Shown here piece by piece: positions 1-8,344 of a stretch of 64,000 nucleotides of DNA. Source of the stretch: Rhodococcus sp. KRD197. GTDB lineage: Bacteria; Actinomycetota; Actinomycetes; Mycobacteriales; Mycobacteriaceae. Made by a program: the position numbers and the translations under genes. Each line of letters opens with the position of its first letter. The first letter of the stretch is position 1. The notes beneath the pieces were generated by a model. It made no database searches and was not told the DNA's origin. It saw only the letters and a list, made by a program, of their open reading frames with translations. Where the stretch lies: positions 463,641-527,640 of the forward strand of contig NZ_JABFAO010000004.1 in assembly GCF_017168235.1 (NCBI RefSeq), read 5' to 3'.

Positions 1-420
1 CCCTCGGGTTGGGCGTCGAGGACGGGGTCTGGGCCCTTGGATAGGCGGTGGGTGAGCCCCGCACCCGGCCGGGGTGCTTCCGCAGTACTCGTGGCCCCGG
101 ATTTCCTGCCTTCGACGGGAAATCCGGGTCTTCGCACACACTTTGGGGATCCTGTTACTCATGGACCGGGACAGCCGCCCGCGAGCCCAGTTCCCCATAT
201 CCCGCATATTTCAGCAGTCTCCTAGGCCAGGTCCATCCACTTTTCTGACCTAGATACCCGCGCAAACTCCCGCATTTATCGCGGATCGTGGCAGCGCCAG
301 CCTGCGAACATCTGCCCTGTCGTGGACCTGGCAGGGTCGTGGATTTGCCAAGCTGCCTGCAGTTGGGGCGGTTGCTGATGTGACGTTGCGGTGGCTCGCC
401 CTCTGCACCACTGGGCATGG
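1..420. other. Stretch without a convincing gene
   Basis: No reading frame here resembles a protein family. The short frames on either strand are proline/arginine-rich, as random translation of GC-rich DNA tends to be. The only structure I see is the hairpin at 96-128. The zinc-ribbon gene ends at 421 on the minus strand, so this is its downstream flank. Confidence 0.5.
96..128. terminator. Strong hairpin, possible terminator
   Basis: An 11-bp perfect stem (CCCGGATTTCC paired with GGAAATCCGGG) encloses an 11-nt loop. No T-run follows on either strand, which is common for actinobacterial terminators. It could end a gene lying left of the window, or it could be an unrelated palindrome. Confidence 0.4.
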
Positions 421-3400
421 CTATTGCATCGCAGTTTTGCACCGTGGGCAAAGGTACGCTTGTCGAGTTCTGTTCGTAGGTCTGGCTCTCCACTCGTGCT
501 GGCACGATTCGCACAGCCACCAGTAGTTGTCGGACGTGCCTGCATTGATTCCGTTGGGTTTTACGTCGCCGTTTCTGGTCGGATGCCATTGTGCGGCGAC
601 CTTTGGAGCTTTCTCTGCTAGCGAGTTGCCGGGCTTCACGGTTCGCAGCTTGGCGGCGGTGCGCTTAGCTCCGCAGGGATCGCACCCTGGGTTGCTGCCA
701 GGCGCTGCATGCCATTCGTGCCCGCAGTCGGGGCATCGCCACCACACTCGGGTGTGACTGTTGGGTGTCAGGTCGGACGGGTGCATATCGGGGTTCCTAT
801 CCGGGTGCCAAAGTCTTTTGACCAGTTCCGGTTTGACCTCGGCCAGCGATGCCCCCGGCTTCGGTGCCGATCGAAGTTTGCTGATGACTTTGCCGGCGCA
901 TTTTCTGCAACCGTGTCCCTTACGAGCGCGCGCCCAGATAAGGGCCTGCCAGCTATGGCCGCATCGGCCGCATTTCCACCACACTCTCTCAGAGCTGCCC
1001 GGTTTGACGGAGCCTGGGGTGAGGCCCGAGTTGCGCGCTGCATCCCACTCGGCCGCCAGTTTGGGGTGCAGGTCGGTCAGCGATCGACCGGAAGAGGGCA
1101 TTCGTTTCCGTTTCCCTCGTTCGACGGATGAGCATGCGCGGCAACCAGATTCGTTGAGGGTCCGGCCGGCAATCGATCTCTGCCAGACGTTTCCGCAATC
1201 ACCGCAGAGCCACCAGATCACGGTCCCGCTTCCGGGGTTGAACTCGTGGGGTTTCAGCTCTCCGTTCATCGTCGAATGCCACTGCGCTGCGAACTTGGGG
1301 TGCAGATCGGCGAACGATTGTCCCGGCGGGGGAGTTGAGCGCTCGATGCCTCGTGCTCGTGCCGCGCAGGGGCGGCAGCCGGGGCTTCGGGGTCGCGTCT
1401 TCCACCGATGATCGCAGGTTGGACACCTCCACCAAAACTCGATCCAGGAGGAGGGTTTGACATCGAACAGAGTTGTCGATCCATTGTGCATGGGGTCGAA
1501 GATATCGAGGAGTTGCGGGTTGAGGTCTGCGGCAGATTGGCCTGCTCGTGGTGTGCGGCTTGCCAAGCCGGACATCGCTCGGGCGCACATGGGGCAACCG
1601 GACCCCTCACTGGTGCGATGCTTTATTGCGGTGGCCCACTCATGTGCACAGGCGGCGCACTTCCACCACGTTCGCAACCTGCTGCCCGGGTTCGTAAGTT
1701 CGGGACGCCGGTCATCGTTAGCCGACGGGTGCCATTCGGCGGCGATCTGAGGGAACAAGGTCGAAAGACTCCGCTTGTGGTGTCGGTACACGACAGCGTC
1801 GGCAGCGGCAGTTCCCCACGGAGCCGGGTCATTTCGGTAGTCGTCTGCGTAAACGGGCCGAAAGCCGAGTTCGTTGATCTTGTGCAGAACGGTTAGTGCC
1901 ATTCGCTTGGCGTCTGAGTTTGTCCCGACAACGACGTCGTGGGCGGTCAGCAGATCCAGTGGTGCGTGGCGCGCGCGAATGACGGCCCACCCGGCCGCGA
2001 CGAGCGCATCCGTCTGTCTGACATCGCGGGCCTGTGCCGCGGTGCCGGCATGGTAGAGGCTGCCGTCGAACTCAACGACGAGTCGCCACGAGGGCATGAC
2101 GATGTCGGCATTGACCGATGGGCGACCGTTGACCGGAATCCGTTCATGGTCGTGATCGACTGGGCATCCCGCCGCGGCCAGTTCGTACCGCAAACGGATC
2201 TCTTGTTCGGAGATTCCCCACATTGTGCACTTTGGGCACCCTGTTCCGGATGCCCGGTTCGAAATTGATGCCTGCCACTCGTGGCCTTGAGCTTGGCACG
2301 TCCACCAGACTTTGACCGCGCTACCGGGTTTGAACTCGTCTAGAGTTCGGTCGGGATTCTTGTCTGGTTGGAACTGTGCGACGAGGTGTGGGTATGTGTC
2401 CGCGGCCGAGTGGCCGGGGTCTGGGAGGTGCATGCACTCGGGGCACCCGGTTCGGTCGGATCCGGTGCGGGTGTAGATCCGCGCCTGCCACTGGTGTCCG
2501 CGTGCGGAGCATATCCACCACGCGTTGATGTCGCTTCCGGTCTTGAGGTCTTCGGGCCGCCGTTCGTTTCTCGACTTGTCCCATTCGAGGAGCAAATTCG
2601 GAAACTTCTCTGCAAGTGACTGTCCGGGCTTGGGAACATCGCGCAGTGCGATCCGGGTTCGATAGCTGCAGGGAGAGCATCCTGTGCCGGCGCTCGTTCG
2701 TGATGCGGGGGTGGCCTCCCATTCGTGTGCGCAGTGGGTGCAGACCCACCAGACTTTGGCGGCCGATGATCCTGGTTTGATGTGACCTGGGTCCAGCGAG
2801 CCGTTTTTGCTCGGATGCCATTCCGCAATGACCCCTGACGGGTGCTCGGCGAGTGATCCGCCGGGGGCCGGGCTATTCGATTGAGCACGACTGCACTTCG
2901 GGCATCCAGTCTTCTTGCCAGTTGTTCTATTTGCGACCGACGTCTGCCACACGTGGCCGCAATCGGGATCGTCACAGAGCCACCACGCGCGGGTTCCGCT
3001 GCTGAGGGTAACGTCGCTTGGCTGTTGTTTGCCGTTCTTGGTGGGATGCCATTGGGAGGAAACGCTTGGCCTAAGATCGGCGAGGGACTTTCCGGGCGAT
3101 GGTGTTCGAAGAATCCGTCCGGCTCGGCGCCAAGAACATGGCGGACAGCCGCTGAATGGCGAAGCCGTCCGCGTACGCGGTGGCATCTCCCACTCGTGAC
3201 CACAATCTGAACAATGCCACCAGATCTTGGCGCGCATGTTCGGGCGAATGGAAGCAGCCGTGCGTTCACCGTTCTTCGTCGAATGCAACTGAGCGGCCAG
3301 GTCAGGAAAGCGTTCCAGCAAAGAGGCACCAGGACCTGCGAAGGTAGCCTGGGCTCTCCGCCGCTGAGTGGCGCAAGCCCTGCAGCCCTGGGACGCATTC

Positions 3401-3588
3401 GATGTCCTATTGGCCACTGTCGACTGAAACTCCTCCCCGCACTCGTCGCACAGCCACCACACTCTTCGGTTGCTCCTTGGAGTGACTTGTTGCGGCACTC
3501 GGTCGTTTCGGGTCGGATGCCACTCGCGAGCCTGTTCCGGGTACACGTCGGCCAGTGACCGGCCGGGCTGGGGGATTCCGCGCACCAC
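421..3588 (-). CDS. Giant zinc-ribbon repeat protein with central Vsr/PD-(D/E)XK-like nuclease domain
   Basis: Protein of about 1,055 residues built from twelve copies of a unit of about 65 residues. Each unit has a PGxSLA...WHPTKNG segment, then WWxCxxCGHEW, then a second CPxC pair; this matches the treble-clef/'probable zinc-ribbon' (DUF4379) family. Six copies precede and six follow a different domain at about residues 456-580 (nt 1849-2223). That domain carries ADIVMPSWRLVVEFDG and then YH, the D-x(10)-E-x-D layout of Vsr/DUF559-type PD-(D/E)XK nucleases. Repeats 5 and 6 lack the second Cys of the first CxxC (CSARGHQW, CQAQGHEW). I chose the GTG at 3588 because AAGGA sits 7 nt upstream; the GTG at 3648 and ATG at 3609 lack a ribosome binding site. 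It stands alone next to att-like DNA. Nucleic-acid binding is likely; whether it acts in defence, transfer or repair is inference. Confidence 0.8.
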   Translation of the reverse strand: MVRGIPQPGRSLADVYPEQAREWHPTRNDRVPQQVTPRSNRRVWWLCDECGEEFQSTVANRTSNASQGCRACATQRRRAQATFAGPGASLLERFPDLAAQLHSTKNGERTAASIRPNMRAKIWWHCSDCGHEWEMPPRTRTASPFSGCPPCSWRRAGRILRTPSPGKSLADLRPSVSSQWHPTKNGKQQPSDVTLSSGTRAWWLCDDPDCGHVWQTSVANRTTGKKTGCPKCSRAQSNSPAPGGSLAEHPSGVIAEWHPSKNGSLDPGHIKPGSSAAKVWWVCTHCAHEWEATPASRTSAGTGCSPCSYRTRIALRDVPKPGQSLAEKFPNLLLEWDKSRNERRPEDLKTGSDINAWWICSARGHQWQARIYTRTGSDRTGCPECMHLPDPGHSAADTYPHLVAQFQPDKNPDRTLDEFKPGSAVKVWWTCQAQGHEWQASISNRASGTGCPKCTMWGISEQEIRLRYELAAAGCPVDHDHERIPVNGRPSVNADIVMPSWRLVVEFDGSLYHAGTAAQARDVRQTDALVAAGWAVIRARHAPLDLLTAHDVVVGTNSDAKRMALTVLHKINELGFRPVYADDYRNDPAPWGTAAADAVVYRHHKRSLSTLFPQIAAEWHPSANDDRRPELTNPGSRLRTWWKCAACAHEWATAIKHRTSEGSGCPMCARAMSGLASRTPRAGQSAADLNPQLLDIFDPMHNGSTTLFDVKPSSWIEFWWRCPTCDHRWKTRPRSPGCRPCAARARGIERSTPPPGQSFADLHPKFAAQWHSTMNGELKPHEFNPGSGTVIWWLCGDCGNVWQRSIAGRTLNESGCRACSSVERGKRKRMPSSGRSLTDLHPKLAAEWDAARNSGLTPGSVKPGSSERVWWKCGRCGHSWQALIWARARKGHGCRKCAGKVISKLRSAPKPGASLAEVKPELVKRLWHPDRNPDMHPSDLTPNSHTRVWWRCPDCGHEWHAAPGSNPGCDPCGAKRTAAKLRTVKPGNSLAEKAPKVAAQWHPTRNGDVKPNGINAGTSDNYWWLCESCQHEWRARPTNRTRQAYLCPRCKTAMQ

Positions 3589-4282
3589 GATGGTTTCCTT
3601 CCGTCTCATCTGCCATCTGCGCAACAGACTAGCGGCACACCCTGACACGGCGGATCAAAGTCACGGGACGCACCCGGTGACGCCGCCCGTGGAACAGCAC
3701 AACAGTCAGCTATCCCGGCACGAAATTGATGTATGGCCAGAGAACTGACTGGAATCGTTGCTTGTTGAGACACCCCACTCGGCAGCCGCTCAGTGGCTGC
3801 GAAGCTTCGCTGTCGAAGCCAAAAGAACCGGCTTGAACGTCGGATGTGGACGTACAGACTGCCGAGACGTCCTAGATTCCGAGATCGAGCGTTTTGAGAT
3901 AGTGCTTCGAAGGGTGCGCCGGCTGCGACAAATTTTGTAAGGAGTCTCGGCCTACATTGCTAGATTGTCGGGTTCTTTTCTAGAACTTTCTATCCAGCGT
4001 TTCCCTCGCGCGGAGGGGGCGATGTGGGAGCGCGATAAATGTTCTCATTGTCACGAGTCCGCACAGGCATCGTTGTGTGCGGTTGCTCGGTGTCCACCAG
4101 ACACCGTGGCTGTCCGTGACCATTCACTATTGTTGTGAGTGGGTAGATCGGCGGTAGCTCGGTGTCACTAGAGTGTCACAAGTTGGTACGTTCGTGCATG
4201 GACCGGTTCGGACGGTGATGTACGAAAAGTGTTGCAAATAAACAAATATCGAGTCCAGAGACGTTCACGTGAATCCACTTTT
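3589..4282. other. Gene-poor intergenic DNA
   Basis: I find no credible coding sequence. A 60-codon plus-strand frame at 3758-3940 has no ribosome binding site and no recognisable motif. Two small hairpins lie at 3781-3800 (GGCAGCC/GGCTGC) and 3804-3819 (GCTTCG/CGAAGC). The first copy of the repeat described at 4157-4181 lies here. Confidence 0.5.
4157..4181. repeat. Direct repeat, left copy
   Basis: GCTCGGTGTCAC, 5 variable bases, then TGTCACAA. The same arrangement with the same 5-bp gap recurs at 4487-4511, on the other side of the tRNA-derived segment. A weaker third relative (GCTCGGTGTCCACC) begins near 4084. Spaced repeats flanking a tRNA core resemble arm-type integrase binding sites. 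Confidence 0.5.
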
Positions 4283-4407
4283 AGGGACTTAAAATCCGTC
4301 AAGTGTCGATTCGAGTCCGACTGGGGGCACCAGAGTCCATGTCGATCCAGATTTCTGGACCAGGACAGTGATTGTCGGGTGGTAGCTTTTGGATCCGCGT
4401 GAATCCA
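4268..4407. repeat. 10-bp direct repeat flanking the tRNA fragment
   Basis: CGTGAATCCA occurs at 4268-4277 and again at 4398-4407, in the same orientation and on either side of the tRNA-like core. It may be a further recombinase-binding or duplication trace, or chance. Confidence 0.3.
4283..4332 (+). other. 3' half of a tRNA gene (attachment-site-like core)
   Basis: These 50 bases fit tRNA positions 27-76. Anticodon stem AGGGA/TCCGT has one mismatch; loop CTTAAAA; five-base variable region; T-stem GTCGA/CCGAC with one mismatch; T-loop TTCGAGT; acceptor strand TGGGGGC; A73; and an encoded CCA. No matching 5' half (acceptor GCCCCCA, D-arm) lies upstream, so this is not a functional tRNA. Integrases of phages and ICEs use exactly such 3' halves as crossover sites. 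It is therefore probably an att site or its relic, the mismatches showing decay. No integrase gene is visible in the window. Confidence 0.55.
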
Positions 4408-4661
4408 GTGTGTTCGTCGTCGCTGCATTTTCGCGTTCGTGCTGCTCGGGGTCAGCGATCGTGCCAAAATGGCCTCTCCGCGCGTGGCTCGGTGTCACGA
4501 GGCTGTCACAACTAGGCCTGGCGAAATATCTGCTTTCCTCAACGGAGAATGCCGTCGAGGACTGTCGCCATCTCTCGAATAGCTGCCATCCCCACGATAG
4601 GTTGCGCGGTACTATCCGAATCGAACGGAACATCGAATCGCAGTCTCGAAATGTGTGGTGG
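4333..4661. other. Gene-poor intergenic DNA
   Basis: No credible gene. The second copy of the GGTGTCAC-N5-TGTCACAA repeat is at 4491-4511. Frames on both strands crossing the tRNA fragment give familiar artefact peptides and were discarded. Confidence 0.5.
4487..4511. repeat. Direct repeat, right copy
   Basis: GCTCGGTGTCAC-N5-TGTCACAA, matching 4157-4181 with identical spacing. The two copies are 330 bp apart and bracket the tRNA-derived core. Confidence 0.5.
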
Positions 4662-5405
4662 TCATTGCTCTTCTTCTTGCGGCGAGACATACGGGGTCGG
4701 GATCAGTAGGTGCACTCTTTCGACGAGATCGAGTGCGGTGTCGCTATCGGCTCCGTCGAAGACTGCGGTGTGTATGCCGCGCATGGCCCCGGTTAGGAGG
4801 CGTGCGGCCGCGGACAGGTTTGTGGTGCTGTCGATCTGCCCTGCCTCCGCAGCGGCGCGGAGCAATTCGACGATTGCGTCCACGAAGCTGTCGTGCCAAT
4901 GTTCGGCTGTTCCTTCGGATTTCGGTACTCCGAGGTTGCGGAACAATACGTGAGTTCGTGGGGTGTCGTAGATGCTCTCGGCGGCGATCCGGAGAAATGT
5001 CTGCAGTTGCTCGAGAGGGGTGTCCGGCCAGGTGGCGTCGGCCGATCTGTCGTGGATGCGCCCGATCAGAACGGTGGCCGCATCGTTCACCGCGGCCTGG
5101 AACAGCTCACGTTTGGTGGGGAAGTGGTGGAATGCCGTTCTGGGTGCGAGACCGCATCGTGCAGCCACACTTTCGATCGTGATGTCTGCGTAGTCGGCGT
5201 GCCGTAGTAGTTCTTGGGTGGCCTCGATGAGTCGTGCCGGTGCGGGCCCGGGTTCGTCTGTGGTCGACGACCCGGCCCAGCGATAGAGCGTGGTGGTGTG
5301 GATGCCCAAGGCTGTCGCGACGGCCGTTGGGCTTTCGGATCCTCCGAATGCGCGTGCCACTGCATCCTTGCGGTCTGCGAGTGTGAATCTGGAAACCCTG
5401 GCCAT
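4662..5405 (-). CDS. TetR-family regulator with an extra N-terminal HTH
   Basis: Transcription factor of 247 residues. A first helix-turn-helix at about residues 5-45 (RFTLADRKDAVARAFGG...ATALGIHTTTLYRW) looks like the resolvase/transposase type. A standard TetR_N domain follows at about 55-105 (ITIESVAARCGLAPRTAFHHF), then a helical ligand-binding domain. I place the start at the ATG at 5405 because longer frames run into the preceding SDR gene. It lies 52 bp downstream of the SDR gene on the same strand and so is probably co-transcribed with it. It may control the NmrA-SDR operon; a candidate operator is at 7274-7306. Confidence 0.85.
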   Translation of the reverse strand: MARVSRFTLADRKDAVARAFGGSESPTAVATALGIHTTTLYRWAGSSTTDEPGPAPARLIEATQELLRHADYADITIESVAARCGLAPRTAFHHFPTKRELFQAAVNDAATVLIGRIHDRSADATWPDTPLEQLQTFLRIAAESIYDTPRTHVLFRNLGVPKSEGTAEHWHDSFVDAIVELLRAAAEAGQIDSTTNLSAAARLLTGAMRGIHTAVFDGADSDTALDLVERVHLLIPTPYVSPQEEEQ

Positions 5406-5457
5406 GATCGTGACAGTACATTCTCTGGAGAAGCGGGGATTTTGTCGGTTCGAAGAC

Positions 5458-6243
5458 TCAGTGGAGCATTCGCGCGAGGGCGGGCAGGAGAACTCGTGTG
5501 GGGACGAGACCTGCCGCGATGGCTTGAATGGTATTTCGTCGACCCGAGACAACCTGTGGCCGAGATCGTCTGGAGTCGAGTGTGCGCATCGCTGTGGCAA
5601 CGACGTCGGTCGGTGTTTGGTAGCTGCCGGTCGCTGCGGCCGAGTCTCCGATGACGTCGAAAAATTCGGTGCGGGTGGGACCGGGGTTGAGTGCGAACAC
5701 TCGGACGCCGTGTCGCGCTGACTCGAACCACAGGGACTGGCTGAAGCTCAGGACGAATGCTTTTGCGGCCGCGTACACCGCGAGTGTCGGAACAGGTTGG
5801 AACGCAGTCGTGCTGGCCACGTTGACGATGGTTCCTGTCCTGCGGGCGATCATGTCGGGGAGGAAGGCCGAACAGATGTCCACGACAGCGCGGATGTCGA
5901 CGGCGACGAGGCGCGCGAAGTCGTCTGCGTCGCCGTCTACGAACGGACCCTGTACGGCGAATCCGGCGTTGTTGACGACCAGATCGATGCGCTCGGGGAC
6001 GACCTCCCGTAACCGGCGTCCGCTCGCTTCCTCCGATAGGTCCCAGGCCAACGTCCGGCAGTGGATACCGTGAGTTCGCTCCAATTCGTCCGCCAAGGTC
6101 GTCAGACGGTCTTCTCGTCGTGCGACGAGTACGAGATCGGAGCCCCGGGAGGCCAACACCCGCGCGAACTCGGCACCGATTCCCGAGCTCGCGCCGGTCA
6201 CCAGCGAGCGGCCAGGCCGATAGCGAGAACCTCGTCGGTTCAT
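5458..6243 (-). CDS. Short-chain dehydrogenase/reductase (SDR)
   Basis: Cytosolic NAD(P)-dependent oxidoreductase of 261 residues, the usual length for a classical SDR. The cofactor motif TGASSGIG is near the N-terminus, NNAG is at mid-protein, and the catalytic Ser and YAAAK motif follow. The start codon overlaps the stop of the upstream NmrA gene (ATGA), showing translational coupling. The substrate cannot be read from sequence. Confidence 0.88.
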   Translation of the reverse strand: MNRRGSRYRPGRSLVTGASSGIGAEFARVLASRGSDLVLVARREDRLTTLADELERTHGIHCRTLAWDLSEEASGRRLREVVPERIDLVVNNAGFAVQGPFVDGDADDFARLVAVDIRAVVDICSAFLPDMIARRTGTIVNVASTTAFQPVPTLAVYAAAKAFVLSFSQSLWFESARHGVRVFALNPGPTRTEFFDVIGDSAAATGSYQTPTDVVATAMRTLDSRRSRPQVVSGRRNTIQAIAAGLVPTRVLLPALARMLH

Positions 6244-7232
6244 CGGACCGAACCGGCGGGCGTGCGCCCGAGCTCAGCGGCCGAGCGGCGTGCAAACTCT
6301 TCGTACGACGTGGGTGCGTGTCCGAGCAGAGTCGGGAGAACTGTCAGGTCTCCAGCCGGTAGGCCGTGAGCGTCGTAATGGGTCATCATCGTGCGGTACG
6401 CCTCGCGTGCATCTGCCGGCCAGTTCTTCATGTCGCGAGGGTTCGACGCAGCCTGGGTACCGCGAACGAGGTGACCGACCGAATGCAACTTGGTCGATCG
6501 CACGGAATGCCCGACGACCGAGGCGAGTGCGGGCAGCACGTCGAGTGAATTCGTCAGCGACGATGGTGGGATCCGAATGGCGGTGACCCGGTGTCCCAAC
6601 ACGCGTGACCAGATCTCTGCCATCTCGTGGCGCGTGAGTTCCACCGTGGACAGGTCGTACGTGCAACCGGTGTGCGGCGACGGGTCGATCAGGATGTTCG
6701 CCGCTGCTTCGGCGACGTCGGCGACATCGACGACACCCATGACGCTGTCCGGTGAGACCGGGTACGGCATGACTCCGGCCTGCAGGAAGTCCCATACTTC
6801 CAGGTAGTTCTGCATGTAGTGCGACGGCCTGAGTACCGTGGTGGGGATTCCGCTCTCGCGCAAGAGGCCCTCGGCTATGTCCTTCTGGTGATGGTGCGTC
6901 AGCTGATGCAGATTCGGATGAATCACAGAGTGGAATACGATGTGCTGCAATCCATTCGAAGGTGCCGATGCGATCAAATGTTCGATGATCGGTCTTTCGT
7001 CGATGATCTGCGTCGGCGCTGCGTGGTAGAGAACATCGGCCCCGGTCAGGGCGGCGTCGAGCGTCGCGGCAGACCGTAGATCGCCTACGACGACCTCCGT
7101 CGCCCCATCCCGGCGGGTGGTCGCGGCCTGAACTTCGTTCTTCACGACAGCGCGAATCGGCACATCCCGTGCAGCCAGTTGTCGAACGAGCAGACGGCCT
7201 ACTCCACCTGCGGCACTGGTCACAGTGATCAT
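6240..7232 (-). CDS. NmrA-like NAD(P)-binding protein
   Basis: Protein of 330 residues with an N-terminal Rossmann motif close to GxxGxxG (SAAGGVGRLLVRQL) and the NmrA/isoflavone-reductase pattern. There is no SDR-type YxxxK tetrad, and relatives act as redox-sensing regulators or atypical reductases. First gene of a three-gene minus-strand operon (NmrA, SDR, TetR). A clear AGGAGG lies 5 nt before the ATG. Pairing with an SDR suggests small-molecule redox chemistry, but the substrate is unknown. Confidence 0.82.
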   Translation of the reverse strand: MITVTSAAGGVGRLLVRQLAARDVPIRAVVKNEVQAATTRRDGATEVVVGDLRSAATLDAALTGADVLYHAAPTQIIDERPIIEHLIASAPSNGLQHIVFHSVIHPNLHQLTHHHQKDIAEGLLRESGIPTTVLRPSHYMQNYLEVWDFLQAGVMPYPVSPDSVMGVVDVADVAEAAANILIDPSPHTGCTYDLSTVELTRHEMAEIWSRVLGHRVTAIRIPPSSLTNSLDVLPALASVVGHSVRSTKLHSVGHLVRGTQAASNPRDMKNWPADAREAYRTMMTHYDAHGLPAGDLTVLPTLLGHAPTSYEEFARRSAAELGRTPAGSVR

Positions 7233-7273
7233 CGGACCTCCTCGATGGTGGGCGCGGTGAACCCCGGCGCGTT

Positions 7274-7306
7274 TGCAAATATTGCATATCTAGTGCAAAT
7301 AAAGCA
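7274..7306. promoter_or_regulatory. Candidate TetR operator upstream of the NmrA operon
   Basis: TGCAA-ATA-TTGCA (7274-7286) is a perfect inverted repeat. The related TGCAAATAAAGCA follows at 7294-7306. The pair lies 42-74 bp upstream of the NmrA start, in an AT-rich island within GC-rich DNA, as expected for a promoter/operator. Confidence 0.45.
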
Positions 7307-7397
7307 AGGAAGTTTGAGGAGGCAGTAGAGAGGCTGCGTGATGTCTATCTCCGGGGCTGAGTCGAAACGTTGGACAAATGCCGTGGCCCACGTATCT

Positions 7398-7703
7398 CTA
7401 GCTGGCGACGAGTTTGGTGACTCTGGCGAGTTCGTCGGCGTGGAGGTCTCGTTCGACTTCGAGGTCGTAGTCGATCTGGATGTTGATCCAGAAGCGGTCG
7501 TCGACGCCGAGGGCTTTGGACAGGCGTAGGGCTGTGTCGGTGGTGATCGCGCGTCTGCCGCGAACGATTTGGCTGATTCGGGTTTGAGGGAGTCCGGTGG
7601 CTTGGGCGAGGCGATACTGTGTGATGCCCAGCGGCTCCAGGAACTCGGTCATCAGTATTTCGCCGGGGGTGATTGGGTCGTGTGCCTTCGTTGTTGCGGC
7701 CAT
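7398..7703 (-). CDS. higA: HigA-type antitoxin (XRE family)
   Basis: Antitoxin of 101 residues with a helix-turn-helix (ITQYRLAQATGLPQTRISQIVRGRRAIT) and the PGEILMTEFLEPLG opening typical of HigA. It should neutralise the HigB toxin encoded 24 bp upstream and repress the pair's promoter. AGGAGA precedes the ATG. The toxin-first order is characteristic of higBA modules. Confidence 0.9.
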   Translation of the reverse strand: MAATTKAHDPITPGEILMTEFLEPLGITQYRLAQATGLPQTRISQIVRGRRAITTDTALRLSKALGVDDRFWINIQIDYDLEVERDLHADELARVTKLVAS

Positions 7704-7727
7704 GGTCAGTCTCCTATCTGTGATCGG

Positions 7728-8009
7728 TCAGTGGTAGTCGGTGATCTCGACGTCGTCTGCGTAGTTGTCTGTCCAGACGAAGCAGATTCGGTATTGGTCG
7801 TTGATGCGTATCGAATGCTGTCCGGCACGGTCGCCTACAAGTTTTTCCAGGCGGTTGCCGGGTGGCACTCTCAGGCTGTTCAGCTCGGAGGCTGCGTTGA
7901 GGAGACGAAGCTTCTTCTGTGCTGCTCGTTGCAGTTCCGGTCCGTACGCTCGTACATGCTGTCGGTTCCAGACGTTCTCGGTGTCGGTGTTTTTGAAAGA
8001 CCGGATCAC
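7728..8009 (-). CDS. higB: HigB/RelE-family toxin
   Basis: Protein of 93 residues with the RelE/HigB signature: MIRSFKNTDTENVW at the N-terminus, then LRVPPGNRLEKLVGDRAGQHSIRIN and the closing QYRICFVW. Members are ribosome-dependent mRNA endonucleases. GTG start; I see no clear Shine-Dalgarno sequence. First gene of the module. Confidence 0.88.
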   Translation of the reverse strand: MIRSFKNTDTENVWNRQHVRAYGPELQRAAQKKLRLLNAASELNSLRVPPGNRLEKLVGDRAGQHSIRINDQYRICFVWTDNYADDVEITDYH

Positions 8010-8019
8010 GACATCATGC

Positions 8020-8034
8020 TATCGTGCGGCGATA
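8020..8034. promoter_or_regulatory. Candidate HigA operator
   Basis: TATCG-TGCGG-CGATA inverted repeat, 10 bp upstream of the higB start, followed by another TATCG at 8036-8040. The position suits antitoxin autoregulation. Confidence 0.35.
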
Positions 8035-8092
8035 CTATCGTCAAACGACTTAGTTGGACCCCGGCTGTGGGCCCAGTGCCCCGGCTTCCAGG

Positions 8093-8344
8093 TCATGTCG
8101 ATGCATACCTGACCGAACGGACCGTAGTAGCGTTGCCCCACCGGTTGTACTCGGACTGGAGACTGTAGACGCACGCCTGCCCGGAGGGCATGCTGCAGGT
8201 CGTCGGCTGGCCGTGGATCATGAACGTCTCGTCGGCGAGCGGACGTGGTGTGGTGTCTCGGAAGGAGCTCAACGCCACGAGGAACCCGACGACCGCGAGC
8301 GTGCACAAGGTGACGATGATCAGTACGTACAGAATGCGATTCAT
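8093..8344 (-). pseudogene. Truncated copy of the small membrane-anchored protein
   Basis: The first 71 residues match the protein at 15701-16141 almost exactly: N-terminal membrane helix LYVLIIVTLCTLAVVGFLVAL, then GQPTTCSM and LQSEYNRWGN. After YNRWGN the frame runs into unrelated DNA and stops 12 residues later, so the C-terminal half is lost. The match breaks at nt 8131, the edge of the duplicated segment. Probably a non-functional duplication product. Confidence 0.75.

Noticed and set aside
155-3398. Several frames of 60-352 codons overlapping the zinc-ribbon gene on both strands
   Set aside because: They mirror the periodic repeats of the real gene, are rich in Arg/Pro/Ser, and have no domains.
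421-3588. CRISPR or DNA tandem array
   Set aside because: The periodicity of about 200 bp comes from protein repeats that diverge in DNA sequence; no short identical repeats or spacers anywhere in the window.
4168-4690. Minus-strand frames at 4168-4467 and 4289-4690 containing CPQSDSNRHLTDFKS and PVGLESTLDGF
   Set aside because: These peptides are translations of the tRNA 3' half and its flank, a familiar annotation artefact; no ribosome binding site or family.
5087-6295. 402-codon minus-strand frame across the SDR and TetR genes
   Set aside because: Arg/Pro-rich shadow; the SDR and TetR frames have complete motifs and coupled starts.
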